Source: Glandiceps talaboti
Taxonomy: Eukaryota > Hemichordata > Enteropneusta > Spengelidae
NCBI RefSeq assembly: GCF_964340395.1
Contig: NC_135551.1
Location: 4,187,963-4,251,962 of the forward strand
DNA: 64,000 nucleotides
Direction of reading: 5' to 3'
Part shown: positions 25,156 to 36,445 of the stretch, in pieces
How the letters are laid out: each line of letters opens with the position of its first letter
Position numbering within the stretch: the first letter of the stretch is position 1
Notes under the pieces: model-generated
The model's input: the letters and a program-made list of their open reading frames with translations, nothing else
Database searches by the model: none
What the model was told of the DNA's origin: nothing
Translations under genes and position numbers: made by a program

Positions 25156-26831
25156 ACACAGGAACAAAACCAGATTTAAAGTGAATGCCTTCCGTAAGGG
25201 TATAGTCTTGCAATTTCATGATTTATGCAAGAAATTTAGCTCTACATCTGTGATTTTTCAAGTCCCAATGAAAGTTAGTTGTCAAGTTATTATTTTTTTG
25301 ACCTTAAAGCATTTGATATGATCAAATGATACAAGTAACTGTTAATATCCTGGAGCTGCAATATTATCCCATACAAAATTAGATTATAAAACAAACTAAA
25401 TGCTTCTTTAATTAACCTGTTACCTTTGAAATATAAATATTGCAGACTTCATCATTTGTGTAAAATATTAGAGACTCCCCCAACACTTCACAACAAATTT
25501 GAGTAAATTAAACAAATATTTCCTTGTAAATTATGAAAACATTTTTGAATCTCAATTAATTTGTTTATAGTGTTTATGGATTGATTTTACAATAATAGCA
25601 GCTTAATTATTGCATACCTGTTATTTTAATTTTTCCCAAATAAATGTATGAGAAGAATTTGATACACGTGTAAATGTCTACTTACAGACTTGGCAAAATA
25701 TCACAACATTAGGGACGATCACACAATGTCACACAAGCACAATAAACAAGCATAGTTTGTTTAGGACAAAAGCCCCTCCCCGTAAATGAACATTCACAAG
25801 TGTGACATCACACATTTATATATATATACGATGTAAACCATGATGAAAATTGTAGTGGTCACACCACTACAACAATGGTAAAAACATGAAGGTAAACAGT
25901 GAGTAACCTTATGAACCTGTTTATTGAGTTGATGGTAAAAACATCAAAATATCAATATTACAGGAAACCCAGCACTCCATATCACACCAGAACTAAATGT
26001 TTATCAACTTATCAACATCCCAGTAGTAAATACAGATGCTGTTACAACTCAAAAGGGTGAAATTTGGTTAGAAGTGCGAAAATGAAGTTCAGCAATTGCA
26101 TTGATGCCAGACCTCTTCCCCCTCCCTCCCCCTCCCCCTCCCTTAGAAAGAAATTAACAAGAGCTTAGAGCTACTTTTCCATATCAACATTAAATATAAA
26201 ATTCAACAAATCTCATTATGGATAGCTAGTACAATATGGAAATTCACACTGAAGGAATTTACAGAGTAGGATAAAAGCAATAACACCACGTTGCTCCTGA
26301 CAACACATGCAGGTGCAGTGTAAATGAGAGATGGCAATGCAGTTGTATATAAATACACATTATCATACATAATCAATAAGTTGTTTATTTATCATCTATA
26401 GCTTTAAGTTATTACAGTATTTGGATCATTGTTTAACTAATTTACATATTTTCATTTTCAGGAGAATTCTCTATTTATAAAGTAATCAATATACACAAAT
26501 ACATATTTTCCTAGAAATTATCATACATAACAAACTTTCTTCTTACTTGTCAGTAAATTATTCCTAGTACCAGCAATAGCCTCTTATTTTGTGCTAGCCA
26601 AATTTTGTTGTGGGTCAAAATGATAAAAGCTAGCATTTCTTGTAAGTCACCACATAGTAATCACTAGGCTAGTTATATAGGTTTATACTTCAACATGTAC
26701 AACATAAATCATCAATCAGTCTATGTATACAAACATGTCCTAAAATATCACTGTTATAGCTATTGCAGGTTTAATCAAATAAAGCTAAAAAAAATCCAAA
26801 GAGAATATCTGAACTCGACTTTGAGAAATGA

Positions 26832-29800
26832 CTACTTCTTTTCAATCTTCTTAACACTATCATACAAAGCCTTGATGAGTCCTTGGTATTTTGGTGCATC
26901 TCCCATACCCTTAACGGACAATGTGTTGGCTTGGTAACCAAACGCTAGATTGTTGTCGTAATCAAAAAATCCTGCCTGTCCACCATGTCCAAGGTGACCA
27001 ACCACTCTGTCCATATTTAGCTGTAAATGATAGAAATGAGGAAATAGAGTATATTATACCATGCACGAGCCACCAAGTTTAACAAAAAATATGGAATATA
27101 TACTCTGGTCATTCTACATCACGACAACACGCGTCTATATCACGACAACACATGGCTACATCACTGGTTCTGCTCAGAAATATGAGTTAAAACGTTCATT
27201 TTCCTTGACTTTTCAAGAAGAACAATATTGGGGAATAACATCTAAGTGTAAACCAACCAATGAATAATTAATGCAATATATGTAAATTATGCCAAATGAA
27301 TATATAAAAAAGGTGACAATGGCAGAGGCAAATGAAAATTGCAAATACATTGACAAAATATGCAAATGATCAAATTAATATGCAAACAAGAAAATATTCA
27401 CAAAATATGCAAATTATCAAATTAATATGCAAACAAGAAAAGTCATGTCACTGAAACTCAAGTGAAAGTGCTTAGACCTTTTTCAATTGTCCATTTGCTA
27501 AATTCCTATCATATAAAGGCCTCCAATAGTCTGACACACAACAACATGACAAAATTATTGACCATTATCAGATTTGTAACATTTCAGTCCAGATATAGGC
27601 TTGAAGGGCACAGTTTCTGGGCTAATTTTGTGGTCAGCCGAAACCTCTTTGTTAATTTTAAATGTGGAGTAAGAAACATTGCACAGCTATGTATTTCAAA
27701 TTCAACAGTTCACATGATGTCATGTTCTAATACCACTTGGTGTGTGCATCATTCTTGGAACACTTTATCACTGCATAATTAAATATGATGAAGATGTTTT
27801 CTAAAACAAACTCACCCCCTCTGGAGCATTGAAATGGTAATGAAAACCTGTGCACCGGCCAATTTTTCCAAACTCCAGTTTTAGAACCTTATCAGGACCT
27901 TTGCTTTTATCACACTTTGGTAAAGTTTCTACCATTTTCTTAGACAACAACTTTTTCCCTTCCAATGTTCCACCATTTGCCAGTATACTGTACAGTCTAG
28001 CCAAAGCTCTGGCTGTACCTACACCATTAACTGCAGGAATTTCAACAGCTCTAAAAGCATAAGTGTTTATACGTTCAAACTGAAATAAATTTGTAAAAAA
28101 TATAATTAGGTGAAGTATGTACCTTGGGAAACAACCTCCCTGAAAATCAAGTTCTAAAAGTCTGTCCAAACTTCACCCAGATACTTGTTATTCACTTCAT
28201 CTACTAATCCTACATTCACTTTCTGATCTAGTAATCCTACATTCACTTTCTGATCTACTAATCCTACATTCACTTTCTGATCTACTAATCCTACATTCAC
28301 TTTCTGATCTAGTAATCCTACATTCACTTTCAGATCTAGTAATCCTACATTCACTTTCTGATCTACTAATCCTACATTCACTTTCTGATCTACTAATCCT
28401 ACATTCACTTTCTGATCTACTAATCCTACATTCACTTTCTGATCTACTAATCCTACATTTAACGCCAAGACTCACTCTTAAATGCACAGAAATCTCTTTT
28501 GAATTTGAAATTACAGCCAACAGCTCTGTTAATATCTTCAGAAGTGGTTTATTTACCCAAATTTATAAATGATAACAGAATAATGGTAACACAAAACAAA
28601 AGAGAGCAGGCCTAGGGTAAATGGGAAGTCAAGAAATGGCTTACAGCTACTCTAGCCTGACCCCCGACATTGTACATTGTGAATGATAACAATAAGAGGG
28701 TTCATCCATCAATGTGACTGAAATACATACATAACTGGGAGAAAAAATAAATAAATGTACACACAAAAGTCTTTTTTTTTAAATACATGAACAGTGTATA
28801 CAACAAACAAAAAGTCTATACCTTTCTAAGTTTACAATTTAATCACCTGTACTTCTCTACTTAATTTTCAAATATTGAATAAGCCATTTGTTATTGACCT
28901 GCGCATTAAATTCCTGCAATAGCGGAAATTTGTGGTGAAAGGGTTAAGTCATGTTGGATTGTGATTACATTAAAAGTTTTCAAGAAAAAAATAATATTAA
29001 TCTGTAGAAAATAAGCTCTTAGGAGTCATGAATATTCACTGTGCATGTAATGAATATTCATGTTTGCTAAGACCCATGATGCAATAGTGTATCACTGAAA
29101 GAACAATACAGGTGAGAAAGAGTTTTTCAATTTGATCTTTCTTGGCAACCAAGTGAAAATTATGTGATGTGAAATCACGATATGACTCTCCAGAACCCAA
29201 AGTTTAGGAAAATTTCTTTATTTCTTGCAGTGATATTCCCTTTTAAATCCATCTAAGTGTATCTTTGTACTTACTGGTTCCATTACACCATCAGTTTTCA
29301 ATGCATTGACAAGTAAACCATCTGGTTCAGTGAACATGTTAATAATCATGGGACGTACAGCTGGAATAAGTATCATTTCCAAAAATATGTATGGATTGTC
29401 TAAAAGTTTGGCAACTCGGTAATCTTCTTCTTTAGGTAAACCAATAAAAAAATCAATATCTGTAAAGAAAAATAAAGAAGTTTTACAGTTTAGAGAAATG
29501 TGTATGGGTTATGGTATACATCAAGTAAAACTGATATGAGATATTATATCATACACAAGCCAGGTTCAACAAAAAATACAGAATATATACTTGTTCTACA
29601 TTACGAAAAGTGTGTCTATGTCATGAAAACTTGTGTCTACGTCACTGATTCTGCTGTGTTCAAAATATGGGTCAAAACACTAAAAATTGCCATTACTATC
29701 CCTGATTTTTCTTGGATATTACTGGCACAGGAATAATTATTTTATTCTCAAATAGTTTTCCTCATTCAGCTGGAAAATACTCATGACCCAAGGGTTGTCA

Positions 29801-32800
29801 CTACAAGTCTAGAAACTCATAGTGACAAAGGCGCCTTGGGTCACTTGTATTTTCCTTCGTTGAACGAAGACAAATATTGGAAATAACATCTAAGTAGTCC
29901 CTAGTATTTTCCTTCCTTCAGGTCCTGAGTATTTTCATTTTGAATTAAGAAAATATGGAGGAATAATATAATTATACCTCTTCAAGAGTAATTTATAAAA
30001 AAAAAAGTTGAGAAAATTAATGGCAATTCTGAACGTTTTGACTGATATTTATTTCAAACACCTCAGAACCAGTGTCATAGGCATGGATTATTCTGATGTA
30101 GAATGACCTAGGTATACAATCCATACTTTCTGTGCAAAGACAATAACTTGGCTTGTGCATGGTATGATACACTTTATTGGTCCAAATAAATGAAGAAATT
30201 TATTGAATAGTTGCCATAGTAACCACTGAGTAGTGCCTTAGTGTGCTAGTGTTAAAGCATGAGAAAAACAAAGTACCAGTACTCTGGGAAAACCTGTATT
30301 ATTTGGTACTATCAAACTGACTATCACTCTTCTAGTTAATTTCTCATCCAACCTAGCCACCACTGGGTGGATTCAAATACAGACACAAGGAGAGACACAA
30401 ACTAAGCAGTCAGCTATCAACAACTTGCAGCTGGAATGATTTTTTTGGTATGATATTTTTCTTTCTTTACCTTTAAAGTGGAACAGGCTGAGTTTATAAG
30501 TTTTTCACTAAATGAAAATACTTACAAAAAACTTTGATTAACACTTTCTACGTATAGTATAATGTTAGTGTCAATGTATGTCTTCTAAGACATTAGAATT
30601 GTCTTAAACTATTCTAGTACAATGTTTTACTAAAAAAAGTGAAAATACTTACAAAAAACTTTGAGTAACTTTCTATATATAGTATAATGTTAGTGTTGAT
30701 TACATGTCTTCTATGACATTATAATTGTCTTCTGGCATTATTAGAACTGTTCATTCACAGTAGGGACTTCGTATACATTTTATATGTATGATAAATTACA
30801 TCATCGGATCATTAATAAATAACTAGTATATCCTAACACAGGTTTGAGTTCAGTCAATTAGAAGTGATGGTTAAGTATACATCAGTAAGTAGAATACTGT
30901 GAGTACTTTTAATATGCAGAAAAAAATTACACCCAAAAACATATAACCTCAGCTTGTGTCCCTTTGAGAGTATACAATTTAAATGATAAAACTAGAGTTT
31001 GAATAAAAGGACAAGTCCAAGTCTGGTTAAAACTTCTGCTTTATTGATAAAACTAGTCAACAAAACTACATGTAATACAAATTTATTACTTACCAAATGG
31101 CTTAGCAATCTCTTCTTGGAAGAACTGTCCAATAGTTCTATGTTTGGGATCAGCACGTCTTAATACCTCTGTTAGGAGCCATCCAAAATTGACAGCATGG
31201 TATCCGGTTGCTGTACCTGGTTCCCATTGTGGTTCAGATGCTGCCAGAACTTTACCCAACCAGTCTAAATCTTGTAACATCGCCATGGTTGGAGTCTCAG
31301 AGGGTACAGGTATACCTGCCTAAAAAGTATAAAGAGAAATACTTCTCATTGGAAAATCTGATCATAAAATATGGTGGTATTAAAGGGTCCACTTGGTGGT
31401 TAGTTTATATATAAGGGGTACAATCTGTATATTTGTGGGTTCTTTTGTTATATCATAACTAGGCAAAGCCCATAAGCTCACGCAGGGTAGATTCATTTGT
31501 GACCGGCTGCCTCACGATGACATTGTAGATAGCGCACTCCGCATGGAGAATGCGAGTAGTATATAGAACACGCACACATAGTCATTGTGCCGCAATGTAT
31601 CCTTCGGTAAAACTCCCCCAAAAACATCTCATAGTATGCAGAACACGCATGCGTACTAGTCATTGAGCCGCTACATGGCCTTAAAGGGGTAAAAGCTGTC
31701 TAGTTGTGGTTACTTTTGTATTAAAGGAGTACAAGCTATCTGTTTGTGGTCAATCTGTCTACTTAGTACTTGGTTATTTTTGTTTTAATAATAATAATAA
31801 TGATAATAATAATCATTATTTATACTGGATAGCTCTTTAAGCATATAAACACTTGTCTCCCAAGAAGTCCAGTTAAGGCCATCCCTCATGGGTACAGTGT
31901 TATAATGCAGGAGGAAACCGGAGTACCTGGGGAAAACCTGCGTTGTTCGGTAGAGTCAAACTGAACAACACTCTTCTTACTTACAGCGTGGTAAATTTTA
32001 ATCGAACCCTGAATGGGTTCGAACCCTGACCGCAGTGGTAAGAGGCAAGTGGTTTAACCACTCGGCCACCGACAACCCAAGGGGTACCAACTTTCTACTT
32101 GCTGATTGTTTTTGTATTACAGAGTGGTTACTTTTGTATTGAAGGGGCATATACCTCATGTATCAAGGCTTATGAATACCAACCTTGTGTATCTACGTTT
32201 ATAAATACATACCTCATGGTCGACAAGTTGTTTCAAGGTAACATTTTCCTTTCCTTTCTGTGCAAAATCTGGCCAATAATACGCCACTTTTTGGTTATAG
32301 TCCAGTAAACCACGATCAACTGCTACTGCTATGCATATTGCTGCAACACCTTTGGTTGTAGAATACACAACTGACATGGTATCTTGTTGCCATGGATCCT
32401 CAGCTTCCACATTAGCATAACCGCCCCATAAATCTACCACTTTCTTGCCTTTGTAATATTATAAGCAGAGAATGCTGAACCTGTTTCCAAGCCTTGCTCA
32501 TGGTTATTTCTGTTAAAAGATAACACAATGGTTTTCCAGGTGTTCAGAAATATTACACTGGCACTGACACATAATAGGAAACTTGCAATCTAGACTGAGC
32601 ATGCTCAGATGCAAGGGACTATGGGATTATCTGTAGTTATCTTAATACCTAATCTGGAACTATCAATAGAATAAATCTCCTACAATGGTCAGGGTAACCA
32701 TGAATTAATTAGTTGTTTTTACAAACTATGTAACACAATTGGTTACAAACCTTTTTAACATCATATTTCCCATGATGCAACATTCAAGATGGCGTGTTTG

Positions 32801-34697
32801 TAAGTTCCCCATTGCTTACACTGACATTATTTCAGTGATAACTTAGTACATTTTCTATAGCATTAAAGAAACATTCACATCCTGCCAGACTTATTTATAG
32901 TTTTGGGACACTTGTAATTATTACAGCTATCACTATCAGTATCATAGACCCTAAACGAAATATGATTTTGGATGATTACAATTTTTATTCATCTTCAAAT
33001 TCAAACCAATTGAAGCCCTATAGCTCGTAAACTTGGCCATTTAGGACATTTCCTGCAATGGCTTATGGGAAACATCTGGTGATGACATCACATTTACAAT
33101 CATCTCTTTAATTTGTCTCAACAAATACAGAGTATCAAGACAAGGAGATTGTGTAATAATGTCACCTCACTTGACCATTTCCAAAATTTACCCTTGCAGG
33201 AAATTCCCAAATGGCTGAACCATGCCAAAGTGCTACAGGCTTCATTTCAACCAATCTGATTAAAATCTGGCCTTGAAGAAAACAATCACCCAGAACAAAA
33301 CAAAGCACAAAACACTGATGGAAAGAGAGGTAATTTATAGTCTAGTTCTTGACGGACCATATGCCGTAGTACGTTAACTTCACTCTTATACCGTCTAGTC
33401 AAGCCTGTGACTCTCGCACAGAATTCTGTGCTCCCACCTACAGTGTTCATATAAACATGATGACGTCATCGCGTCTCCACTTGATTTTAGTTTAAACAGA
33501 CTGGAGGTGGAGTCCTGGTTGGACATTGGACATAGTGAAAATAGCTGTATCAAATGAATGAGATGACGACAGCCTGTCAATTTGTGATGGATTACTACTG
33601 ACTGTTTGCGCTTCGCTCACCATGGGGTTGAACCACAATTAACGCCTTGAGTAACAGGATTGACTAGACGGTATAAGTGTGAGTTAACAAATAGTACTGA
33701 ATATGGTCTGTCAGGAACTAGACTAAGGTAAATATAGACATCTGACCGCATTCAAAATATCAGATTTTAATCAGATTTTCATTGCAACATACATTCTTTA
33801 ATAGAAGGGATTTCTCCTATTTCACTTTGACATCAATATTCACATAATAATAATGACATTCAGAAACCTTTAGGGTGGGGGGGGAGACATTTAAAAAGGG
33901 GGGGGGGTAAAGAAAGTTTTTCCATAATCCAAATAGTAACGTCAAATTGTAATTCCAAATGGCAATTCGAACTATATTGAAAGTTTCATTGTCTAAACAT
34001 GAAAGACATTTCATAAAAAGCATAAGAATGTTGACACTTAATTTTGTATATTTTACATGTCATTATACCAGCCATCATATGTCAACCCCCACCTCCCAAT
34101 TAGATTGCATAGAGGCCTCTTTTCTGCTGCAGAGACAACACTATTAAACTGTATTTTTTATCACAGAAACTGGAACAACAGCATACACACACATGCATGC
34201 ACGCACGCATACATACATACATACATACATACATACATACATACATCATACAGACAGACAGAGAGACAGACAGACAGACAGACATGATTATACCATGTCC
34301 ACAGTTCAAGTGCTGTACTGAAAAATGTCATTGGATTTATGTTAATTTTATACACGTATTCATGAATATATGATATTCGATTACAACAATACACCTGCTA
34401 CAAGTTCAACCTTTTCAAAGAAATGAGACACACTGTGTCACGTGTCTCATATATCTATTAAATATGACTCATGCTCACGAGACAATGATAAATGTGCACT
34501 AGCACAGACAATTTGTCTGTGGCACTAGTAAGTTGTAGTTGTACACATACATACCTGAACACCCGTTCAACTTCCTCAAATCCTGGTTCTACAGTACCAT
34601 CTACATGCACTGGTAACTGTTTACGAAGTAAAACTGGTAGAAAAGTGACTAGTATTGCAGTGGTTGCAACTAAAGCGGCGCTTCGTAGAAAAGACAT
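26832..34697 (-). CDS. Serine beta-lactamase-like membrane-anchored protein (lact-2 / beta-lactamase domain-containing 2 type)
   Basis: Six minus-strand exons: 34697-34555, 32509-32213, 31319-31094, 29459-29275, 28079-27816 and 27020-26832 (TAG), all GT-AG. Residues about 4-24 form an N-terminal hydrophobic anchor. Exon 2 has GKKVVDLWGGYAN and the catalytic SxxK motif as STTKG. Exon 3 has GIPVPSETP and GYHAVNFGWLL (the family's Tyr motif), and exon 4 has FFIGLPKEEDYR. Exon 6 has GHLGHGGQAGFFDYDNNLAF, the third (HxG-type) active-site motif. This is the penicillin-binding-protein-like fold of serine hydrolases; nematode lact genes belong to the same family and the physiological substrate is unknown. 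Exon 2 carries an apparent 5-bp insertion near 32455-32461, so the frame of its first 16 codons does not join the frame of the rest. Without it the summed exons give 432 residues, normal for the family. Introns hold many repeats. Confidence 0.88.
27053..27248. mobile_element. Foldback/MITE family A, short copy
   Basis: It starts TTATACCATGCACGAGCCAC, followed by ATATACTCTGGTCATTCTAC and ACATCACTGGTTCTGCTCAG, ending AATAACATCTAAG. It corresponds to one arm of the 29546-30172 element. It sits in the last intron of the lactamase-like gene, about 30 bp from the final exon. Confidence 0.75.
27340..27435. repeat. 47-bp direct duplication
   Basis: ACAAAATATGCAAATGATCA and the following AATTAATATGCAAACAAGAA recur once with minor change. 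Located in an intron of the lactamase-like gene. Confidence 0.8.
28201..28461. repeat. 27-bp minisatellite, about 10 copies
   Basis: Unit CTACTAATCCTACATTCACT plus TTCTGAT. The period is a multiple of three, giving spurious minus-strand frames of repeated VGLVDQKVN. It lies within the intron between exons 4 and 5 of the lactamase-like gene. Confidence 0.95.
29546..30172. mobile_element. Foldback element family A, full-length copy
   Basis: The left arm begins ATATCATACACAAGCCAGG. The right end, read on the other strand, begins GTATCATACCATGCACAAGC. Each arm (roughly 180-270 bp, imperfect) carries GTCACTGATTCTG/GACACTGGTTCTG and GTCAAAAC blocks. A smaller internal palindrome has TGACCCAAGGG...CCTTGGGTCA. 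The element is about 627 bp and no ORF is recognised. Located in the intron between exons 3 and 4 of the lactamase-like gene. Confidence 0.8.
30215..30375 (-). mobile_element. Diverged SINE-related fragment
   Basis: AGTACCAGTACTCTGGGAAA, then ACCTGTATTATTTGGTACTA and TCAAACTGACTATCACTCTT match the order of the SINE body at 31900-31990 (GAGTACCTGGGGAAAACCTG, GTTCGGTAGAGTCAAACTGA). The tRNA head is not recognisable. Confidence 0.55.
30505..30740. repeat. Approximately 125-bp imperfect tandem duplication
   Basis: GAAAATACTTACAAAAAACT followed by a TATAGTATAATGTTAGTGT block and TGTCTTCTAAGACATTA occurs twice, with about 10-15% visible divergence. Intron of the lactamase-like gene. Confidence 0.8.
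31450..31690. repeat. Degenerate duplicated segment
   Basis: GAACACGCACACATAGTCAT with TTGTGCCGCAATGTATCC and GAACACGCATGCGTACTAGT with CATTGAGCCGCTACATGG are diverged copies of one roughly 75-bp segment. Function not recognised. Confidence 0.5.
31795..32088 (-). mobile_element. tRNA-derived SINE
   Basis: On the minus strand the head reads GTCGGTGGCCGAGTGGTTAA, a pol III A box, and then CAGGGTTCGAACCC, a B box with the usual spacing. Together they resemble a Ser/Leu-type tRNA. The body (TGTTCAGTTTGACTCTACCG, CCAGGTACTCCGGTTTCCTC, ACCCATGAGGGATGGCCTTA) leads into an (ATT)n-like tail at about 31795-31830. The element is about 290 bp, in intron 2 of the lactamase-like gene, in the same orientation as the gene. 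Confidence 0.82.
32520..33335. other. Intron 1 of lactamase-like gene, no feature recognised
   Basis: AT-rich intronic sequence. No exon, repeat array or RNA gene was recognised. Confidence 0.45.
33338..33725. mobile_element. MITE/foldback element family C
   Basis: The left end reads TAGTCTAGTTCTTGACGGAC, CATATGCCGTAGTACGTTAA, then CTTATACCGTCTAGTCAA. The right end, on the other strand, reads TAGTCTAGTTCCTGACAGAC, CATATTCAGTACTA..GTTAA and CTTATACCGTCTAGTCAA. Terminal inverted repeats are about 70 bp with a 250-bp unique interior; no transposase. It lies in intron 1 of the lactamase-like gene. Confidence 0.88.
34183..34285. repeat. (CATA)n and (CAGA)n microsatellites
   Basis: ATGC/ACGC units, then CATA units, then CAGA units. 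Frames over it are artefacts. Confidence 0.95.
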
Positions 34698-34884
34698 CCT
34701 AACTGTTCACTTGGCATAGTTACAAAGGAAAGGTTAAAGGTTGTCTTACCCTGGAATTTGAGGTCACATTAGACATCTAGACATGATTTAGTCAGTGTTA
34801 TAATATCAGATAGCAATACTCTGACTCATGTTTGACCACATATCTAAATGCATTGACCATTTCATTGTGTCAACATGTCTGTGT

Positions 34885-34998
34885 ACGCAATGATTCGTTA
34901 CCATGGTTACAGGACTAGCTCGAGCTTGTACAAACTTTGCTGCTTTTACAGCAAAGTTTGTACGAGCTAGTCCTGTAACCATGGTAACGAACGTCATT
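34885..34998. repeat. Near-perfect inverted repeat with X-box-like sites
   Basis: The left arm GTTACCATGGTTACAGGACT, AGCTCG...TACAAACTTTGCTG pairs with the right arm CAGCAAAGTTTGTACGAGCT, AGTCCTGTAACCATGGTAAC around a short loop (about CTTTTA). Arms are about 45 bp, and the left arm has a 6-bp extra stretch. GTAACCATGGTAAC (34975-34988, and reversed at 34897-34910) fits the RFX X-box consensus GTNRCC-(0-3)-RGYAAC. It lies 190-300 bp upstream of the lactamase-like start codon; a promoter role is inferred. Confidence 0.85.
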
Positions 34999-34999
34999 C

Positions 35000-36126
35000 A
35001 GCATCTCTCTTCCTTGTCCCCGTTATTCATCTCCCGTTATTGCTCACAAATTGGTCGGGGTTAGGTCTGGAAATGCTAGCATGTACTCTCCGGGAACTCC
35101 AGCATGCCTGATGAAGCTGATGGTTGGAGCCCAGCCGAGTATTGGTATTCGATCGACACGACACGACACAGTCGAGCGCCTTCTTTGGCAAACTTTAAAG
35201 CGTCAGAATATCTTTTGTTTTTAAATTCATCAGCATTGATAGAATACTGCATCGGGGCACGTATTATTGCCGTTTTCTTATGAAAATATCGTACGAATCC
35301 TGCTGCTACAAATTTATCAATCTCTATACTGTTTTTTGCCTTACAGGTAGGAATATACAGTCAAAATGTTGTTATATTTAGTTTGTAGACCAGGAAAACA
35401 ACAATCTAAGTAATACTACACGCCGTTATGGAATACTGTAACAAATGTACACATACAATACTAATAAATACATGATATAGTAACTCGTGTTGAGATAAAT
35501 CATAAATGAGTACATTTTCGAATGGGTGATTTGGATATGTCGTTTGAAGTGTAAATCCAGGTCTAGATCTGTGGACATATGTATACATAGCTGTAATGTT
35601 TTTGGCTGGTTCATTCTTTCTTCTAGTTCTGCACACGTCTGACGGCGTACCTTGTATCACAGCACAGACAAGAAAGTGCTTGTACATTTTTATGTAATTT
35701 CAAACCACCGGAATTTTTTTTTTATTCCTCATTTTTATAATGACATTTGAAATATATTTTCTGAACTGATGATAGACTTATGTTGTATCGTTTATGACGA
35801 ACACATAAATGCAGACTGTTTTGTTACAGTCAAAAAAGATCTGGTTTCTCTCATGGAATACGATGTTTTAAGCGATCGACCACATTCTCGCAAACCAGAG
35901 CTGTTATTTCTTCCGCGACACTGCGAAATAATTATAAACTTCTGGCGGTGCATCTTGGACGGTGCCGTAAAAGAGGCTGTGGTTTACGACGATAAATGAT
36001 CCCGCACAGAGGCAATGGTGTACACGGTAAAGTAAAGTAATGAAGTTTTTAATACGAAATACTGTACCAGTTTGGAACTAGACTACCCGGCTTTTTGGAT
36101 GCAAAAATGTTAAGGGTTGGGTAGGT
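35000..36126. other. Intergenic, no gene recognised
   Basis: A 76-codon plus-strand frame (35769-35999) has no motif, splice support or recognisable relative. Confidence 0.4.
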
Positions 36127-36445
36127 TAGGCGTAAAAAAAAATTGTGTGGTTCCGATTACATTCCATTTTAGAATAGGTAGGGTAGGTAGATTTTTTTTT
36201 TTAAATATTTTTTTTTCGTCATATGTGAGTGTCTAGGTTCAGGTAATTATGTTTTCCGTTGTTTTCCATATGGTATATGTGTTATTGGTTTCTTCTCATC
36301 AGATGTACAGCCATTGCAGATTGGAACCAGATTTAAACTGAATGCCTTCCGTAAGGGTATAGTCTTGCAATTTCATGATTTATGCAAGAAATTTAGCTCT
36401 ATATCTGTGATTTGTCAAGTCCCAATGAAAGTTAGTTGTCAAAAA
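36127..36445. mobile_element. MITE family B, copy 2, internally rearranged
   Basis: The left end TTAGGCGTAAAAAAAAATTG, TGTGGTTCCGATTAC and AGAATAGGTAGGGTAGGTAG matches family B. The interior is shared up to CAGCCATTGCAGATTGGA, after which it jumps to CCAGATTTAAACTGAATGCC, sequence that in copy 1 lies beyond the right end (25165 on). The right terminal repeat is therefore missing. Confidence 0.8.

Noticed and set aside
27850-28062. Plus-strand 70-codon frame
   Set aside because: It is the antisense shadow of lactamase-like exon 5.
28154-28520. Minus-strand frames with nine-residue repeats (VGLVDQKVN) next to a lactamase exon
   Set aside because: They are the 27-bp intronic minisatellite; the lactamase reading frame is complete without it.
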